NCBI GenBank assembly: GCA_017509045.1
Contig: JAFWQP010000048.1
Location: forward strand, 1 to 64,000
Length of the DNA: 64,000 bases
Origin: Bacteroidales bacterium
GTDB taxonomy: Bacteria > Bacteroidota > Bacteroidia > Bacteroidales > P3
Direction: 5' to 3'
The notes beneath the pieces are model-generated. The model was given only the letters and a program-made list of their open reading frames with translations. It was not told the DNA's origin and ran no database searches. The translations under genes were made by a program, and so were the position numbers. Positions 55,305 through 63,330 of this stretch are shown here, in pieces. Within the stretch, counting starts at the first letter, position 1. Each line of letters opens with the position of its first letter.

Positions 55305-56015
55305 TTATTGTGCGGGGTCGCATTTTTTGACGTCGGGGGTCTCGGCGGCAGGGTCGGAGACAGTTCCGTTCTCGCACACCAGCAGGCGCGACTGATACTT
55401 GTCAATCATCATAAAGTCGTGGGTGGAGATAAGCATCGTGGTGCCTGTCTGCTGGTTGATGTTGACCAGCAGCTGCATGATGTCGGACGAGGTGACGGGG
55501 TCGAGGTTGCCCGTCGGCTCGTCGGCAAGGATGAGGCTGGGATTGTTGATAAGTGCCCGTGCGATGCCCACGCGCTGCTGCTCGCCCTCCGAGAGGTGGT
55601 GGATGGAAGCTTTGGCTTTGTCGGCGATGCCCACAGCGTCGAGGGTCTGCCTGATTTGTCGGTCGATGTCGGCGTTTTTCCACCCCGTGGCCCGCAGCAC
55701 GAAGGCAAGGTTGTCGTATACGTTGCGGTCTTTCAGCAGGCGGAAGTTTTGGAACACTATCCCCACACGTCGGCGCAGCATAGGAATCTGGCGGCGCTTG
55801 AGGTGCGACAGGTCGAATCCGCACACTTGTGCTTCCCCATGGTCGATGGAGAGGTCGGCATACAGGGTGCGCAGCAGCGAAGTCTTGCCCGCGCCGCTCT
55901 TTCCGATGAGGTAGACAAACTCTTTGGGTGCCACTTCCAAGTTTACATGAGTCAGCAACGGACCATCGTCATGACAGATAGTCACATCTTTAAGCGATAT
56001 GATAGGGGTCTCCAT
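55305..56015 (-). CDS. ftsE: FtsE-like cell-division ABC ATPase
   Basis: The protein has 236 residues. IISLKDVTICHDDGPLLTHVNLEVAPKEFVYLIGKSGAGKTSLLR (Walker A GKSGAGKT about 38-45), GIVFQNFRLLKDRNVYDNLAFVLRATG (Q-loop with the FtsE-type NVYDN), LSEGEQQRVGIARAL (signature), LILADEPTGNLD (Walker B) and LISTHD (H-loop) are visible. FtsE works with FtsX to activate septal cell-wall hydrolases (established). FtsX is not adjacent: the next gene on this strand is the OmpA-like protein, 67 bp downstream. Confidence 0.9.
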   Translation of the reverse strand: METPIISLKDVTICHDDGPLLTHVNLEVAPKEFVYLIGKSGAGKTSLLRTLYADLSIDHGEAQVCGFDLSHLKRRQIPMLRRRVGIVFQNFRLLKDRNVYDNLAFVLRATGWKNADIDRQIRQTLDAVGIADKAKASIHHLSEGEQQRVGIARALINNPSLILADEPTGNLDPVTSSDIMQLLVNINQQTGTTMLISTHDFMMIDKYQSRLLVCENGTVSDPAAETPDVKKCDPAQ

Positions 56016-56045
56016 AGTTAGGTGCAGATACTATTTTTCAAAATG

Positions 56046-56053
56046 CAAAAGTA
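56046..56053 (-). promoter_or_regulatory. -7 box upstream of ftsE
   Basis: Minus-strand TACTTTTG, 30 bp before the ftsE start codon. It separates ftsE from the TrkH gene that ends at 56172. Confidence 0.6.
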
Positions 56054-56171
56054 CTATTTTTTTCCGTAATAGCATGAGTGTGGGAGGATTTTTTTTAACG
56101 AGCATCTGTTGATGATGTCGAAAGCACTGCATACCAGTGCCCAAGCTCTCGCCTCTGACCGCCCACCTGCC

Positions 56172-57584
56172 TCATCTGCGCCAGAAGGCGGGAATGAAGA
56201 GGATGATGACGGTGAGACATTCGAGCCGCCCCATGACCATAAGGAAGGAGCAGATAAGCTTGGCGGCAATGGTGAAGCCGGCATAGCAGCCAAAGCCGCC
56301 GCTCAGACCCAATCCGGGGCCGTAGCCGGTGATGCAGGCAATGACGGCACCGATGGATTCTGTGGCGTTGATGCCGCTGAGCATCAGCAGCATGATGCCG
56401 ATGAAGATGACGATAACGTACACCAAGAAGATAACCATCACATTGGTGGTAATATCGGCGGCAACGGGCTTGTGATTGAGGCGCACGGGGTTGACGGCAT
56501 GGGGGTGGAGCTTGTCGCGCAGTATCTTGCGCACATTGCGTATCAAGATAAGCACACGCATGGCTTTGAGACCTCCGGAGGTGGAGCCCGCCATGCCGCC
56601 ACAGAGCGACAGCACCACGAAGAGATAGGTGATGGGCACCCACCATTGCTGGGTGTCGGCAGCCAGCGAGCCCGTGGTGGTGAGCACACTGATGGTCTGC
56701 ACGATGCCGCAGCGTAACGAGTTGCCCCAATCAAACCCCATATTGAACCGCAAGGCAAAGATGACAAAGAGCGCGGCCACAAGGTAGACGATGAGGTAGA
56801 AAGAAATCTGCTCCATCTTGTTGTGCAGGCGGTCCCAGCGGAAGGTGAAGAGGTTGTAGAGCAGGGCGAAGTTGATGCCGCTGAACAGCATGGCAAGGGC
56901 AACGATGTATTGCTGGGCGTGTGTGAGGCGTTCGAGACTGTTGTTATAGATGGAGAAACCACCCGAGGAGATGTTGGTGAAGGTGATATTGACAGCGTCC
57001 CACACGTGCATGCCGCTTTTCCATAGCGCAAACACAAATGCTGCGGTGAGCAACAGGTATATGCCGAGGGTTTGCTGCACTGTCGAGGTCATGGTGGTGG
57101 TCTGTTTGCCGGTGTTGTCGGCGCCTGAGGCTTCGGCGGTGTAGAGGCTGTACTTGTTGATGCCCATCGAGGGCACCAGGGCGAGCACCAACAGCACGAT
57201 ACCAAAGCCGCCAAACCATTGTGTCATACTGCGCCACAGCAGGATGGAGGATGGCAGCCACTCCACTGCCGAGAAAACGGTGGCACCCGTGGAGGTGATG
57301 CCCGAGGTCGACTCAAAAAGGGCGTCGGAGAAAGTGTGCAGTGTGCCGGTGGAGAGGAAGGGGAGGGTGCCAAAGAGAGGCAGCACCAACCACATGGTCA
57401 CCACCAAGAGATAGGAGGCGCGGCGGTCGGAAGGGCGGGTGGCACGGCGAAAGCGAACCAAGAGCAGCAGACCCACGTTAAAGGTAAACAATCCCGAAGC
57501 CAGGATAGGAGATGTGGTGCCGTCGGCAAAATGTAATGCAGGTATCAGACAGCTGAGTATCAATGTGCCCTCAACCATCAGCAT
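56172..57584 (-). CDS. TrkH-family potassium uptake channel, second copy; N-terminus probably extends upstream
   Basis: From the first ATG (57582-57584) the protein has 470 residues. Four K+ filter/pore segments are visible: FESTSGITSTGATV, FTNISSGGFSI, TISVLTTTGSLA and ITGYGPGLGL. MTQWFGGFGIVLLVLALVP and GGMAGSTSGGLKAMRVLIL are TrkH/Ktr landmarks. Upstream in-frame codons (to 57623) read NLKYILRFLGI, the expected start of helix 1, but hold no ATG, GTG or TTG; an ACG at 57621-57623 sits at the expected start. It lies downstream of another trkH, across a heptad array. Confidence 0.88.
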   Translation of the reverse strand: MLMVEGTLILSCLIPALHFADGTTSPILASGLFTFNVGLLLLVRFRRATRPSDRRASYLLVVTMWLVLPLFGTLPFLSTGTLHTFSDALFESTSGITSTGATVFSAVEWLPSSILLWRSMTQWFGGFGIVLLVLALVPSMGINKYSLYTAEASGADNTGKQTTTMTSTVQQTLGIYLLLTAAFVFALWKSGMHVWDAVNITFTNISSGGFSIYNNSLERLTHAQQYIVALAMLFSGINFALLYNLFTFRWDRLHNKMEQISFYLIVYLVAALFVIFALRFNMGFDWGNSLRCGIVQTISVLTTTGSLAADTQQWWVPITYLFVVLSLCGGMAGSTSGGLKAMRVLILIRNVRKILRDKLHPHAVNPVRLNHKPVAADITTNVMVIFLVYVIVIFIGIMLLMLSGINATESIGAVIACITGYGPGLGLSGGFGCYAGFTIAAKLICSFLMVMGRLECLTVIILFIPAFWRR

Positions 57585-57630
57585 AATGCCTAGAAAACGT
57601 AATATGTACTTAAGGTTCTGCGTAGCGTTT

Positions 57631-57665
57631 CAACTTCTTAGTTCTTACTTCTTACTTCTTACTTC
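57631..57665. repeat. Heptad array (TTACTTC type)x5 between the two trkH genes
   Basis: CAACTTC, TTAGTTC and TTACTTC x3 in unbroken 7-bp period (plus strand). The array lies 7 bp before the likely ACG start of the second trkH and 5 bp after the first gene's stop. Confidence 0.88.
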
Positions 57666-57670
57666 AAACC

Positions 57671-59191
57671 TCACCCTCTCCTCCAGTAGGCAGGCGAGAA
57701 GATGGCGATAAGGGCAAACAGTTCCAGCCGCCCGGCAAGCATCAGGATGGTGAGAATCCATTTGGCAAGGTGGGGGAGATGGGTGTAGTCGAGGTTGCCG
57801 CCCAAGTTGTTGATAAGCGGCGAGGGACCTAGGTTGCTGATGTTGGCGGCGGCCATGCAGATGGCGTCGGGGATGCTACTGCCACAGAGGGTCAGCACAA
57901 AGGCACCGCCCACGATAAAGGCGATGTAGAGGAATACAAAGGCGAAAATCTTGTTGATATAGTCGTTTTCTACAGGCTCGCCGTTCACCTTCACGCGAAA
58001 GACGGCGTTGGGGTGCAACATGCGGGTGAAGTAGTTGCCCACATATTTCAGCAGAATGATGATGCGGCGCAGCTTGATGCCGCCACCCGTGGAGCCTGCC
58101 GATGCGCCCACGATGATGAGTATGAATGTGATGACGCTCACAAGGAACGACCAGTTGGCGGGCTTGGGGATATAGAATCCGCAGGTGGACATCGTGGAGG
58201 CAATGTTGAAGACGCTGTAGTGTATGGCGGTCGTCCAGTCGTTGCCTACCGTGTGGAACGACACCGTGCAAACCAGTATCGAAATGAAGAAGATGGCGAG
58301 ATAGGTGCGCAGCTCCTCATCGCGCCCTAGGCGCCGCCATTGCAGGGTGAAGAACCGGTAGAGGATGGCTACATTGATGCCGCTGAGAAACATAAACAGC
58401 GTTGCTACAGCCAGCCCTTTGGCACCCAATATGGAGAGCCCTCCCGTGTGGGTGACAAAACCGCCTGTGGAGACTGTGCTGAATGCCAAACAAAGGGCAT
58501 CCACCAGCGGCGTGCCACAGAGCAGCAAGGCGACAATCATCACCAAGGTGATTATCGAATAGATGGCCCACATCCGGGTGACACTGCGTGCCAGGCGGGG
58601 ATGCAGTTTGCGCTGCTGGGTGCCGGAAAACTCGGCTTCGTATAGCTGCCCTGCCCCATTGGTCAGTTTGCGCAATATGGCCACCACAAAGAGCATCAGC
58701 CCCAAACCTCCAATCCATTGTGTGAAGGCACGGTATACCAGCAATCCCGCAGGCAGCTCCTCGGGCTTCGACACCACCGACGAGCCTGTGGTGGTGAAAC
58801 CGCTGAACGACTCAAACACGGCGTCGGTAAACGATGCCAAGCCACCGGTGAAGAGGTAGGGCAGCGTGCCACATGCCGGTATGGCCAGCCACACGATGAT
58901 GGTCACCCAGTAGCTCTCGTTCTCCTTCAGTTCATATTCCGCCCCACGTCCCACAAAGTTTTGCAGGAAAAGCCCCAGCATCAAGATGATGATGGCAGAG
59001 AAGACAAGGGCAAACTGCGCCCCGTCGCGGGTATAGAGCGACACCGCCAGCGGTAGCGCCATGCTCATCGCCATATACACGAGCATCATGCCGGTAAGCC
59101 GCGCAATAAGCTTCAGGTTGAACCTGCGCAAGCCAAACTGCTGGTAGGGGTTCAACTCAGTGAAGGGCCTTCTATGTTTTAGGAATAACAA
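57671..59191 (-). CDS. trkH: TrkH-family potassium uptake channel, first copy
   Basis: The protein has 506 residues with about ten membrane helices. The pore repeats include FESFSGFTTTGSSV, FSTVSTGGFVT, IASTMSTCGFY and AAANISNLGPSPL. RAFTQWIGGLGLMLFVVAILR and GASAGSTGGGIKLRRIIILLKY are conserved TrkH blocks. It is the K+-conducting membrane subunit gated by TrkA (established). The gene lies 23 bp after trkA. Its third filter segment departs from the usual TTGF pattern (TMSTCGFY), a Cys in place of the second residue. Confidence 0.92.
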   Translation of the reverse strand: MLFLKHRRPFTELNPYQQFGLRRFNLKLIARLTGMMLVYMAMSMALPLAVSLYTRDGAQFALVFSAIIILMLGLFLQNFVGRGAEYELKENESYWVTIIVWLAIPACGTLPYLFTGGLASFTDAVFESFSGFTTTGSSVVSKPEELPAGLLVYRAFTQWIGGLGLMLFVVAILRKLTNGAGQLYEAEFSGTQQRKLHPRLARSVTRMWAIYSIITLVMIVALLLCGTPLVDALCLAFSTVSTGGFVTHTGGLSILGAKGLAVATLFMFLSGINVAILYRFFTLQWRRLGRDEELRTYLAIFFISILVCTVSFHTVGNDWTTAIHYSVFNIASTMSTCGFYIPKPANWSFLVSVITFILIIVGASAGSTGGGIKLRRIIILLKYVGNYFTRMLHPNAVFRVKVNGEPVENDYINKIFAFVFLYIAFIVGGAFVLTLCGSSIPDAICMAAANISNLGPSPLINNLGGNLDYTHLPHLAKWILTILMLAGRLELFALIAIFSPAYWRRG

Positions 59192-59214
59192 GGGGCGTTA
59201 CGAGTTATTGTTGG

Positions 59215-60555
59215 CTAATCAAATAGTTTCGCCACCTGTTCCATCACCTTGGGCAGTGCAAACACCACCACTTTGTCCTTGGGCATAATCTGTGTGTCGC
59301 GGGTGGGCAGGATGGTCTCGTTGCCGCGAATAATGCCGCCGATGGTGGAGCCGTGGGGCAGGTTAAGGTCGCGGATGGTGTGTCGTGTGGCAGGTGCCCA
59401 CTTGCCCACGCTAAATTCTATCAGCTCTGCGTTGCTGCCGCTAAGCCATTTGCTGCGCACAGCGTCGCCTTTCACTATAAAGCGCGAGATATAGCTGGCG
59501 GTGATGAGCTTTTTGTTGATGATGGTGTCGATACCGATGTCCTGCGACAGGCTGATGAAACCCGTGTTCTCCACAAGGGCAATGGTGCGTTTCACGCCCA
59601 GCTTCTTCGCGTGCAGGCAGGTCAGCACGTTGGTCTCCGACGAGTCGGTCACGGCGATAAAGGCATCGGTGTTTTGCAACCCCTCTTCTTTCAACAGCTC
59701 GATGTCGGTGGCGTCGCCGTTGATGATAAGGGTATTGTTTAGCAGGTTGGCGGCCTCCTCGCAGCGCGGACGCGACTCCTCAAACAGCGTGATGCCTATC
59801 TTCTCCTCCAGCGTCATGGCGGCATACCGCCCCACACGTCCCGCACCCACAATCATCGCCTTCTTGATCGCCACATCCTGCTTGCCCGACACCCTCTTGA
59901 TGGTCTCCAGCTGGTTCGGGCGGCTGATGAGATAGGCCAAGTCGCCCTGCTGAAACACCGTGTCGGCATGGGGTATGATGGTGATGCCGTTGCGCAGTAT
60001 TGCCACGATGCGCACCTGCAGCGAGGTGTAGGTCTGCACCAACTCCTGCACACTGTGCCCCGCCACAGGCGAGTCCGCCTCAAGGCGTATCAGGTACATC
60101 GTCAGCAGCCCCCCCGAGAAGTCGAAAAACTCAGTGGCAACCGAGTTGTTCAGCAGGTTGGTAATCTCCTTTGCCGCGATACGCTCGGGGCATACCATCT
60201 CGTCCACCCCCAGGTCGCGAAACATGTCGCGGTGCTTCGGCAGCAGCAGCTCGGCGTTGGTGATACGTGCCACGGTCTTCTTCGCCTTCAGCTTCTTGGC
60301 AAGCACACAGCTGATAAGGTTGATACTCTCGTCGTGCAGCACGGCAAGAAACAGGTCGCAGTCGCCCACATTGGCGTTCGCCAACACCTGCGGCGAAGTC
60401 GACGACCCAGCTATCGTCAGCAGGTCGGTCTCTTTTTCCAACCTCTTCAACAACTCGGAGTTGGGGTCCACCACCGTGATGTTGTGCTTCAACTCTGTCA
60501 GCGATTTGGCAAGATAGAATCCCACCTCTCCGTCGCCTGCTATAATAATGTTCAT
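59215..60555 (-). CDS. trkA: Trk potassium system NAD-binding regulator TrkA
   Basis: The protein has 446 residues in the standard duplicated layout: RCK domain 1 (GDGEVG at 7-12), TrkA-C 1 (about 140-220), RCK domain 2 (MIVGAGRVGRYAAMTLEEK, about 230-245) and TrkA-C 2 ending LPTRDTQIMPKDKVVVFALPKVMEQVAKLF. It binds NAD(H) and ATP/ADP on the cytoplasmic face and gates TrkH (established). The single trkA precedes two trkH genes in the same run, so one regulator may serve both. Confidence 0.95.
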   Translation of the reverse strand: MNIIIAGDGEVGFYLAKSLTELKHNITVVDPNSELLKRLEKETDLLTIAGSSTSPQVLANANVGDCDLFLAVLHDESINLISCVLAKKLKAKKTVARITNAELLLPKHRDMFRDLGVDEMVCPERIAAKEITNLLNNSVATEFFDFSGGLLTMYLIRLEADSPVAGHSVQELVQTYTSLQVRIVAILRNGITIIPHADTVFQQGDLAYLISRPNQLETIKRVSGKQDVAIKKAMIVGAGRVGRYAAMTLEEKIGITLFEESRPRCEEAANLLNNTLIINGDATDIELLKEEGLQNTDAFIAVTDSSETNVLTCLHAKKLGVKRTIALVENTGFISLSQDIGIDTIINKKLITASYISRFIVKGDAVRSKWLSGSNAELIEFSVGKWAPATRHTIRDLNLPHGSTIGGIIRGNETILPTRDTQIMPKDKVVVFALPKVMEQVAKLFD

Positions 60556-60584
60556 AGTATCTATTTATTCATTTTTTGAGCGTG

Positions 60585-60592
60585 CAAAAGTA
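60585..60592 (-). promoter_or_regulatory. -7 box upstream of trkA
   Basis: Minus-strand TACTTTTG, 29 bp before the trkA start. It is divergent from the plus-strand box at 60645-60652; the two share a 52-bp AT-rich spacer. Confidence 0.6.
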
Positions 60593-60620
60593 CAAAAAAA
60601 TGTGCATATAGTGAAAATAA

Positions 60621-60652
60621 TTGCAATTATTCAAAAAAAAGAGGTACTTTTG
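60621..60652 (+). promoter_or_regulatory. Promoter of the second acyl-CoA ligase
   Basis: TTG (60621-60623), 21 nt, TACTTTTG (60645-60652). The ATG is 90 bp downstream. Confidence 0.6.
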
Positions 60653-60742
60653 CAAATTCAAAAATTAGTAAAATTTAGCGAATAGCGTTGTTGCGTCGCC
60701 TTGTCCCACTGCATCGCTCCCTTCGCACAAAAAGTGATTAAA

Positions 60743-62614
60743 ATGGAAATAACTCGTACTTTTGACCTGCTGGACCACCTTGTTACCAATTTCCCCGAAA
60801 AGGAAGACATCCTGGCATGCAAAGAAAAGGGCGAATGGGTACGCTACAGCACCCACGATTATTATAAGTATGCTCATTATCTGGCCTATGGCTTGTTAGA
60901 ATTTGGTCTCAAACGCGGCGACCGCGTCATCACCATGTCCGCCAACTGCCCCGAATGGAACTTCATCGACATGGCGTTGGCAATGACCGGTATCATCCAC
61001 GTGCCCATCTATCCCACCCTCAGCGCCGACAACTACCATTATATCTTCAATCACAGCGAGGCACGCTACATCTTCGTCAGCAACAACGTCCTCCTCAATC
61101 GCATCCGTCCCGCCCTCGCCAAGATGGAAAACCCGCCCACCATCTTCACCCTGGCAAGCATCGAGGGCGAGCACCGCATGCTCGAAATCCTCAAGGCGGG
61201 CATCTCCAGCCGCGAGAAAAACGCCCCCGTCGTGGAGCAAATCAAAGAGTCCATCAAACCCGACGATTGGACCACCCTCATCTACACCTCCGGCACCACC
61301 GGCGACCCCAAGGGCGTCATGCTCTCCCACCGCAACATGTGCTCCAACTTCCTCGCCCACGAAAAGGTCAACCCCATGACCTCCGACTGCCGCATCCTCA
61401 GCTTCCTGCCCCTCAACCACATGTACGAGCGCAGCATGAACTACCACTTCCAAACCAAAGGCGTCAGCATCTACTACGCCGAAAACATGGGCACCATTCA
61501 GCAAAACATGTGCGAAATCCACGCCCACGGATTCTGCGCCGTGCCACGTGTGCTCGAGATGGTATACGACAAACTCTATGCCGCCGGCAAGGACTTCAAC
61601 GGCCTGAAAAAGAAAATCTACACCCGCGCCTTCAAGCATGGCGCACGCTACGACTACACCCTCCTCAAAAAAGTCTCCCTCGGCTACCAGATATCACAAC
61701 GCTTCTTCGAACACATGGTCTACCGCCATTGGCGCGAACGCTTCGGCGGCAACCGCCTCATCGTCATCACAGGCTCCAGCAGCATCCAGCCACGCATGAT
61801 ACGCACCTTCGCCGCTGCCGGCATCAACATCTACGAAGGCTACGGCCTCTCCGAAACCTCCCCCGTCATCGCCGTCAACGACCCCGCCCACGGCAATGTC
61901 CGCATCGGCACCGTCGGCCCCGTGCTCAGCGGCGTCGAAGTCTCCTTCGCCGAAGATGGCGAAATCCTCACCCGCGGACCACACGTCATGCTCGGCTACT
62001 TCAAAGACCCCGAATACACCGCCCAAGTCATCGACTCCGACGGCTGGTTCCACACAGGCGACGTGGGCGAATTCGTCGGCGGCATCACAGGCCCCAAATA
62101 CCTCCGCATCACCGACCGCAAGAAAGACATCTTCAAGCTCTCCGCAGGTAAATACATCGCCCCGCAGCTGCTCGAAAACAAACTCCGCGAGTCAGAATAC
62201 ATCGACCAAGCCATGATCGTCGGCGAGAACGAAAAAAGCGTCGGCGTCATCATCTCGCCCAACTTCAACACCCTCCACTACTGGGCGCTCAAATACCACC
62301 TCCACTATCGCGACAACGAACAGCTCCTCTCCCTCCCCGAAACCAAGGAGAAATTCAAGAAAGTCATCGACGAAATCAACCGCAACTTCGCCGCCCACGA
62401 GCAGATTAAGGCCTTCCGCCTAGTCACCGACGAGTGGACCGCCGCCAACGGACTGCTCTCGCCCACCCTCAAGGTGAAGCGCAACCTGCTGAAAGAGAAA
62501 TACAAGGCTCTCATCGCCGACATCTATGGCAAGGAGGCAGCCTCCAGCAACCCCCTCTTCTCAGCCTTCCGCAGCGTCGACCTCCCCAATTTCGGCTTCG
62601 GCAAGCGCAAGTAG
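60743..62614 (+). CDS. Long-chain fatty-acid CoA ligase (AMP-binding), second copy
   Basis: The protein has 623 residues from the ATG at 60743; a farther ATG adds sequence unlike the family. The P-loop-like motif LIYTSGTTGDPKGVML, YEGYGLSETSPVIAVND and WFHTGDVGEFVGG...YLRITDRKKDIFKLSAGKYIAPQLLE are the three core motifs. It is similar in layout to the ligase at 44547-46319 but differs over most positions, so this is an old duplication or separate gain. Its codons end in C far more than those of neighbours (for example runs of ACC, CCC, GGC), most strongly in the second half. Confidence 0.92.
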   Translation: MEITRTFDLLDHLVTNFPEKEDILACKEKGEWVRYSTHDYYKYAHYLAYGLLEFGLKRGDRVITMSANCPEWNFIDMALAMTGIIHVPIYPTLSADNYHYIFNHSEARYIFVSNNVLLNRIRPALAKMENPPTIFTLASIEGEHRMLEILKAGISSREKNAPVVEQIKESIKPDDWTTLIYTSGTTGDPKGVMLSHRNMCSNFLAHEKVNPMTSDCRILSFLPLNHMYERSMNYHFQTKGVSIYYAENMGTIQQNMCEIHAHGFCAVPRVLEMVYDKLYAAGKDFNGLKKKIYTRAFKHGARYDYTLLKKVSLGYQISQRFFEHMVYRHWRERFGGNRLIVITGSSSIQPRMIRTFAAAGINIYEGYGLSETSPVIAVNDPAHGNVRIGTVGPVLSGVEVSFAEDGEILTRGPHVMLGYFKDPEYTAQVIDSDGWFHTGDVGEFVGGITGPKYLRITDRKKDIFKLSAGKYIAPQLLENKLRESEYIDQAMIVGENEKSVGVIISPNFNTLHYWALKYHLHYRDNEQLLSLPETKEKFKKVIDEINRNFAAHEQIKAFRLVTDEWTAANGLLSPTLKVKRNLLKEKYKALIADIYGKEAASSNPLFSAFRSVDLPNFGFGKRK

Positions 62615-62616
62615 GG

Positions 62617-62660
62617 GCAGACTCCCGTGTCAGCCCGAGAGCAGACTCCCGTGTCAGCCC
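62617..62660. repeat. Two-copy 24-bp direct repeat after the acyl-CoA ligase
   Basis: GCAGACTCCCGTGTCAGCCC occurs at 62617-62636 and 62641-62660 (perfect 20 bases, 24-bp period). A CCCCCA/TGGGGG hairpin follows at 62662-62685 without a T-run. The rest of the 308-bp gap to the tRNA (62686-62855) shows nothing but AT-rich sequence. Confidence 0.8.
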
Positions 62661-62858
62661 TCCCCCAATTGTATACAAATGGGGGAACGTATTGATTTTG
62701 ATGTAAATATGGTGTTTAGTCGTGTGAACGTGTGCCTGTGGGTGCAAAAAGAGCTTTTGAAAGCTTGTCATAACTACAAATGAATGATAAATATAGTAGT
62801 ATTGAATAAAAAAGTATTGCTTAAAATCAGCTAGTTGTGATTTTTTTGAAAAAAATAT

Positions 62859-62889
62859 TTTGTCAGTTCGGAAAATGTTTGTACTTTTG
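62859..62889 (+). promoter_or_regulatory. Promoter of the tRNA-Val pair
   Basis: TTTG (62859-62862), 19 nt, TACTTTTG (62882-62889): full consensus, 33 bp before the first tRNA. Confidence 0.75.
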
Positions 62890-62922
62890 CACTCGCTTTT
62901 CGGGAAAGAAAAGAGCCGAAAT

Positions 62923-63000
62923 GATCTGTTAGCTCAGTTGGTTTAGAGCGCTTGCTTGACAGGCAAGAGGTCACAAGTTCAAATCTTGTACAGATCACCA
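62923..63000 (+). tRNA. tRNA-Val (anticodon GAC)
   Basis: Acceptor GATCTGT pairs with ACAGATC, T8-A9 follow, and the anticodon stem CTTGC/GCAAG holds loop TTGACAG with GAC at 62958-62960. CCA is encoded (62998-63000). Confidence 0.95.
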
Positions 63001-63006
63001 AGAAAG

Positions 63007-63034
63007 GGACGGAGCCATGTTCCGCCTTTTTTTT
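63007..63034 (+). terminator. Hairpin with T-run between the two tRNA-Val genes
   Basis: GGACGGA pairs with TCCGCC (one bulged A) and is followed by eight T. It would end transcription of the first tRNA unless the two are processed from one transcript. Confidence 0.6.
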
Positions 63035-63050
63035 GAGAACCTTGAATCGC

Positions 63051-63125
63051 GGTCTGTTAGCTCAGTTGGTTCAGAGCGCTTCCTTCACACGGAAGAGGTC
63101 GACAGTTCGAATCTGCCACAGACCA
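63051..63125 (+). tRNA. tRNA-Val (anticodon CAC)
   Basis: Acceptor GGTCTGT pairs with ACAGACC, the anticodon stem CTTCC/GGAAG holds loop TTCACAC with CAC at 63086-63088, and the discriminator is A. CCA is not encoded. A recombinase gene begins 205 bp downstream. Confidence 0.95.
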
Positions 63126-63130
63126 CCCAA

Positions 63131-63154
63131 AGCCCCTAAAATAGGGGCTTTTTT
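63131..63154 (+). terminator. Intrinsic terminator after tRNA-Val (CAC)
   Basis: AGCCCCTA pairs with TAGGGGCT around AAA and is followed by six T. It lies 6 bp past the tRNA. Confidence 0.85.
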
Positions 63155-63253
63155 AATGCCCTAAAGTGTTGATTTTAATTGCTAATATACTGAAATACAG
63201 CCGTTGCGGTTTTAGGTGTTATTTTACCTTGTTTTGATGTTATAAGGTACATT

Positions 63254-63275
63254 TTTGTTACTCGTTTGTTACTCG
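63254..63275. repeat. Tandem 11-mer TTTGTTACTCG x2 upstream of the recombinase
   Basis: Two perfect adjacent copies (63254-63264, 63265-63275). They may be recombinase or arm-binding sites, as tandem sites of this size near att regions often are (inference). Confidence 0.7.
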
Positions 63276-63291
63276 AATGAAAAAAAGTTTG

Positions 63292-63299
63292 TATCTTTG
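63292..63299 (+). promoter_or_regulatory. -7 box of the recombinase gene
   Basis: TATCTTTG, 31 bp before the ATG. With its flanks it reads GTATCTTTGC, which also fits the GTAnnTTTGC core described for CTnDOT-type attachment sites. The sequence alone cannot say which role, or both. Confidence 0.5.
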
Positions 63300-63330
63300 C
63301 AATCGGAAACAAAATTAAATCTTATCGAGT

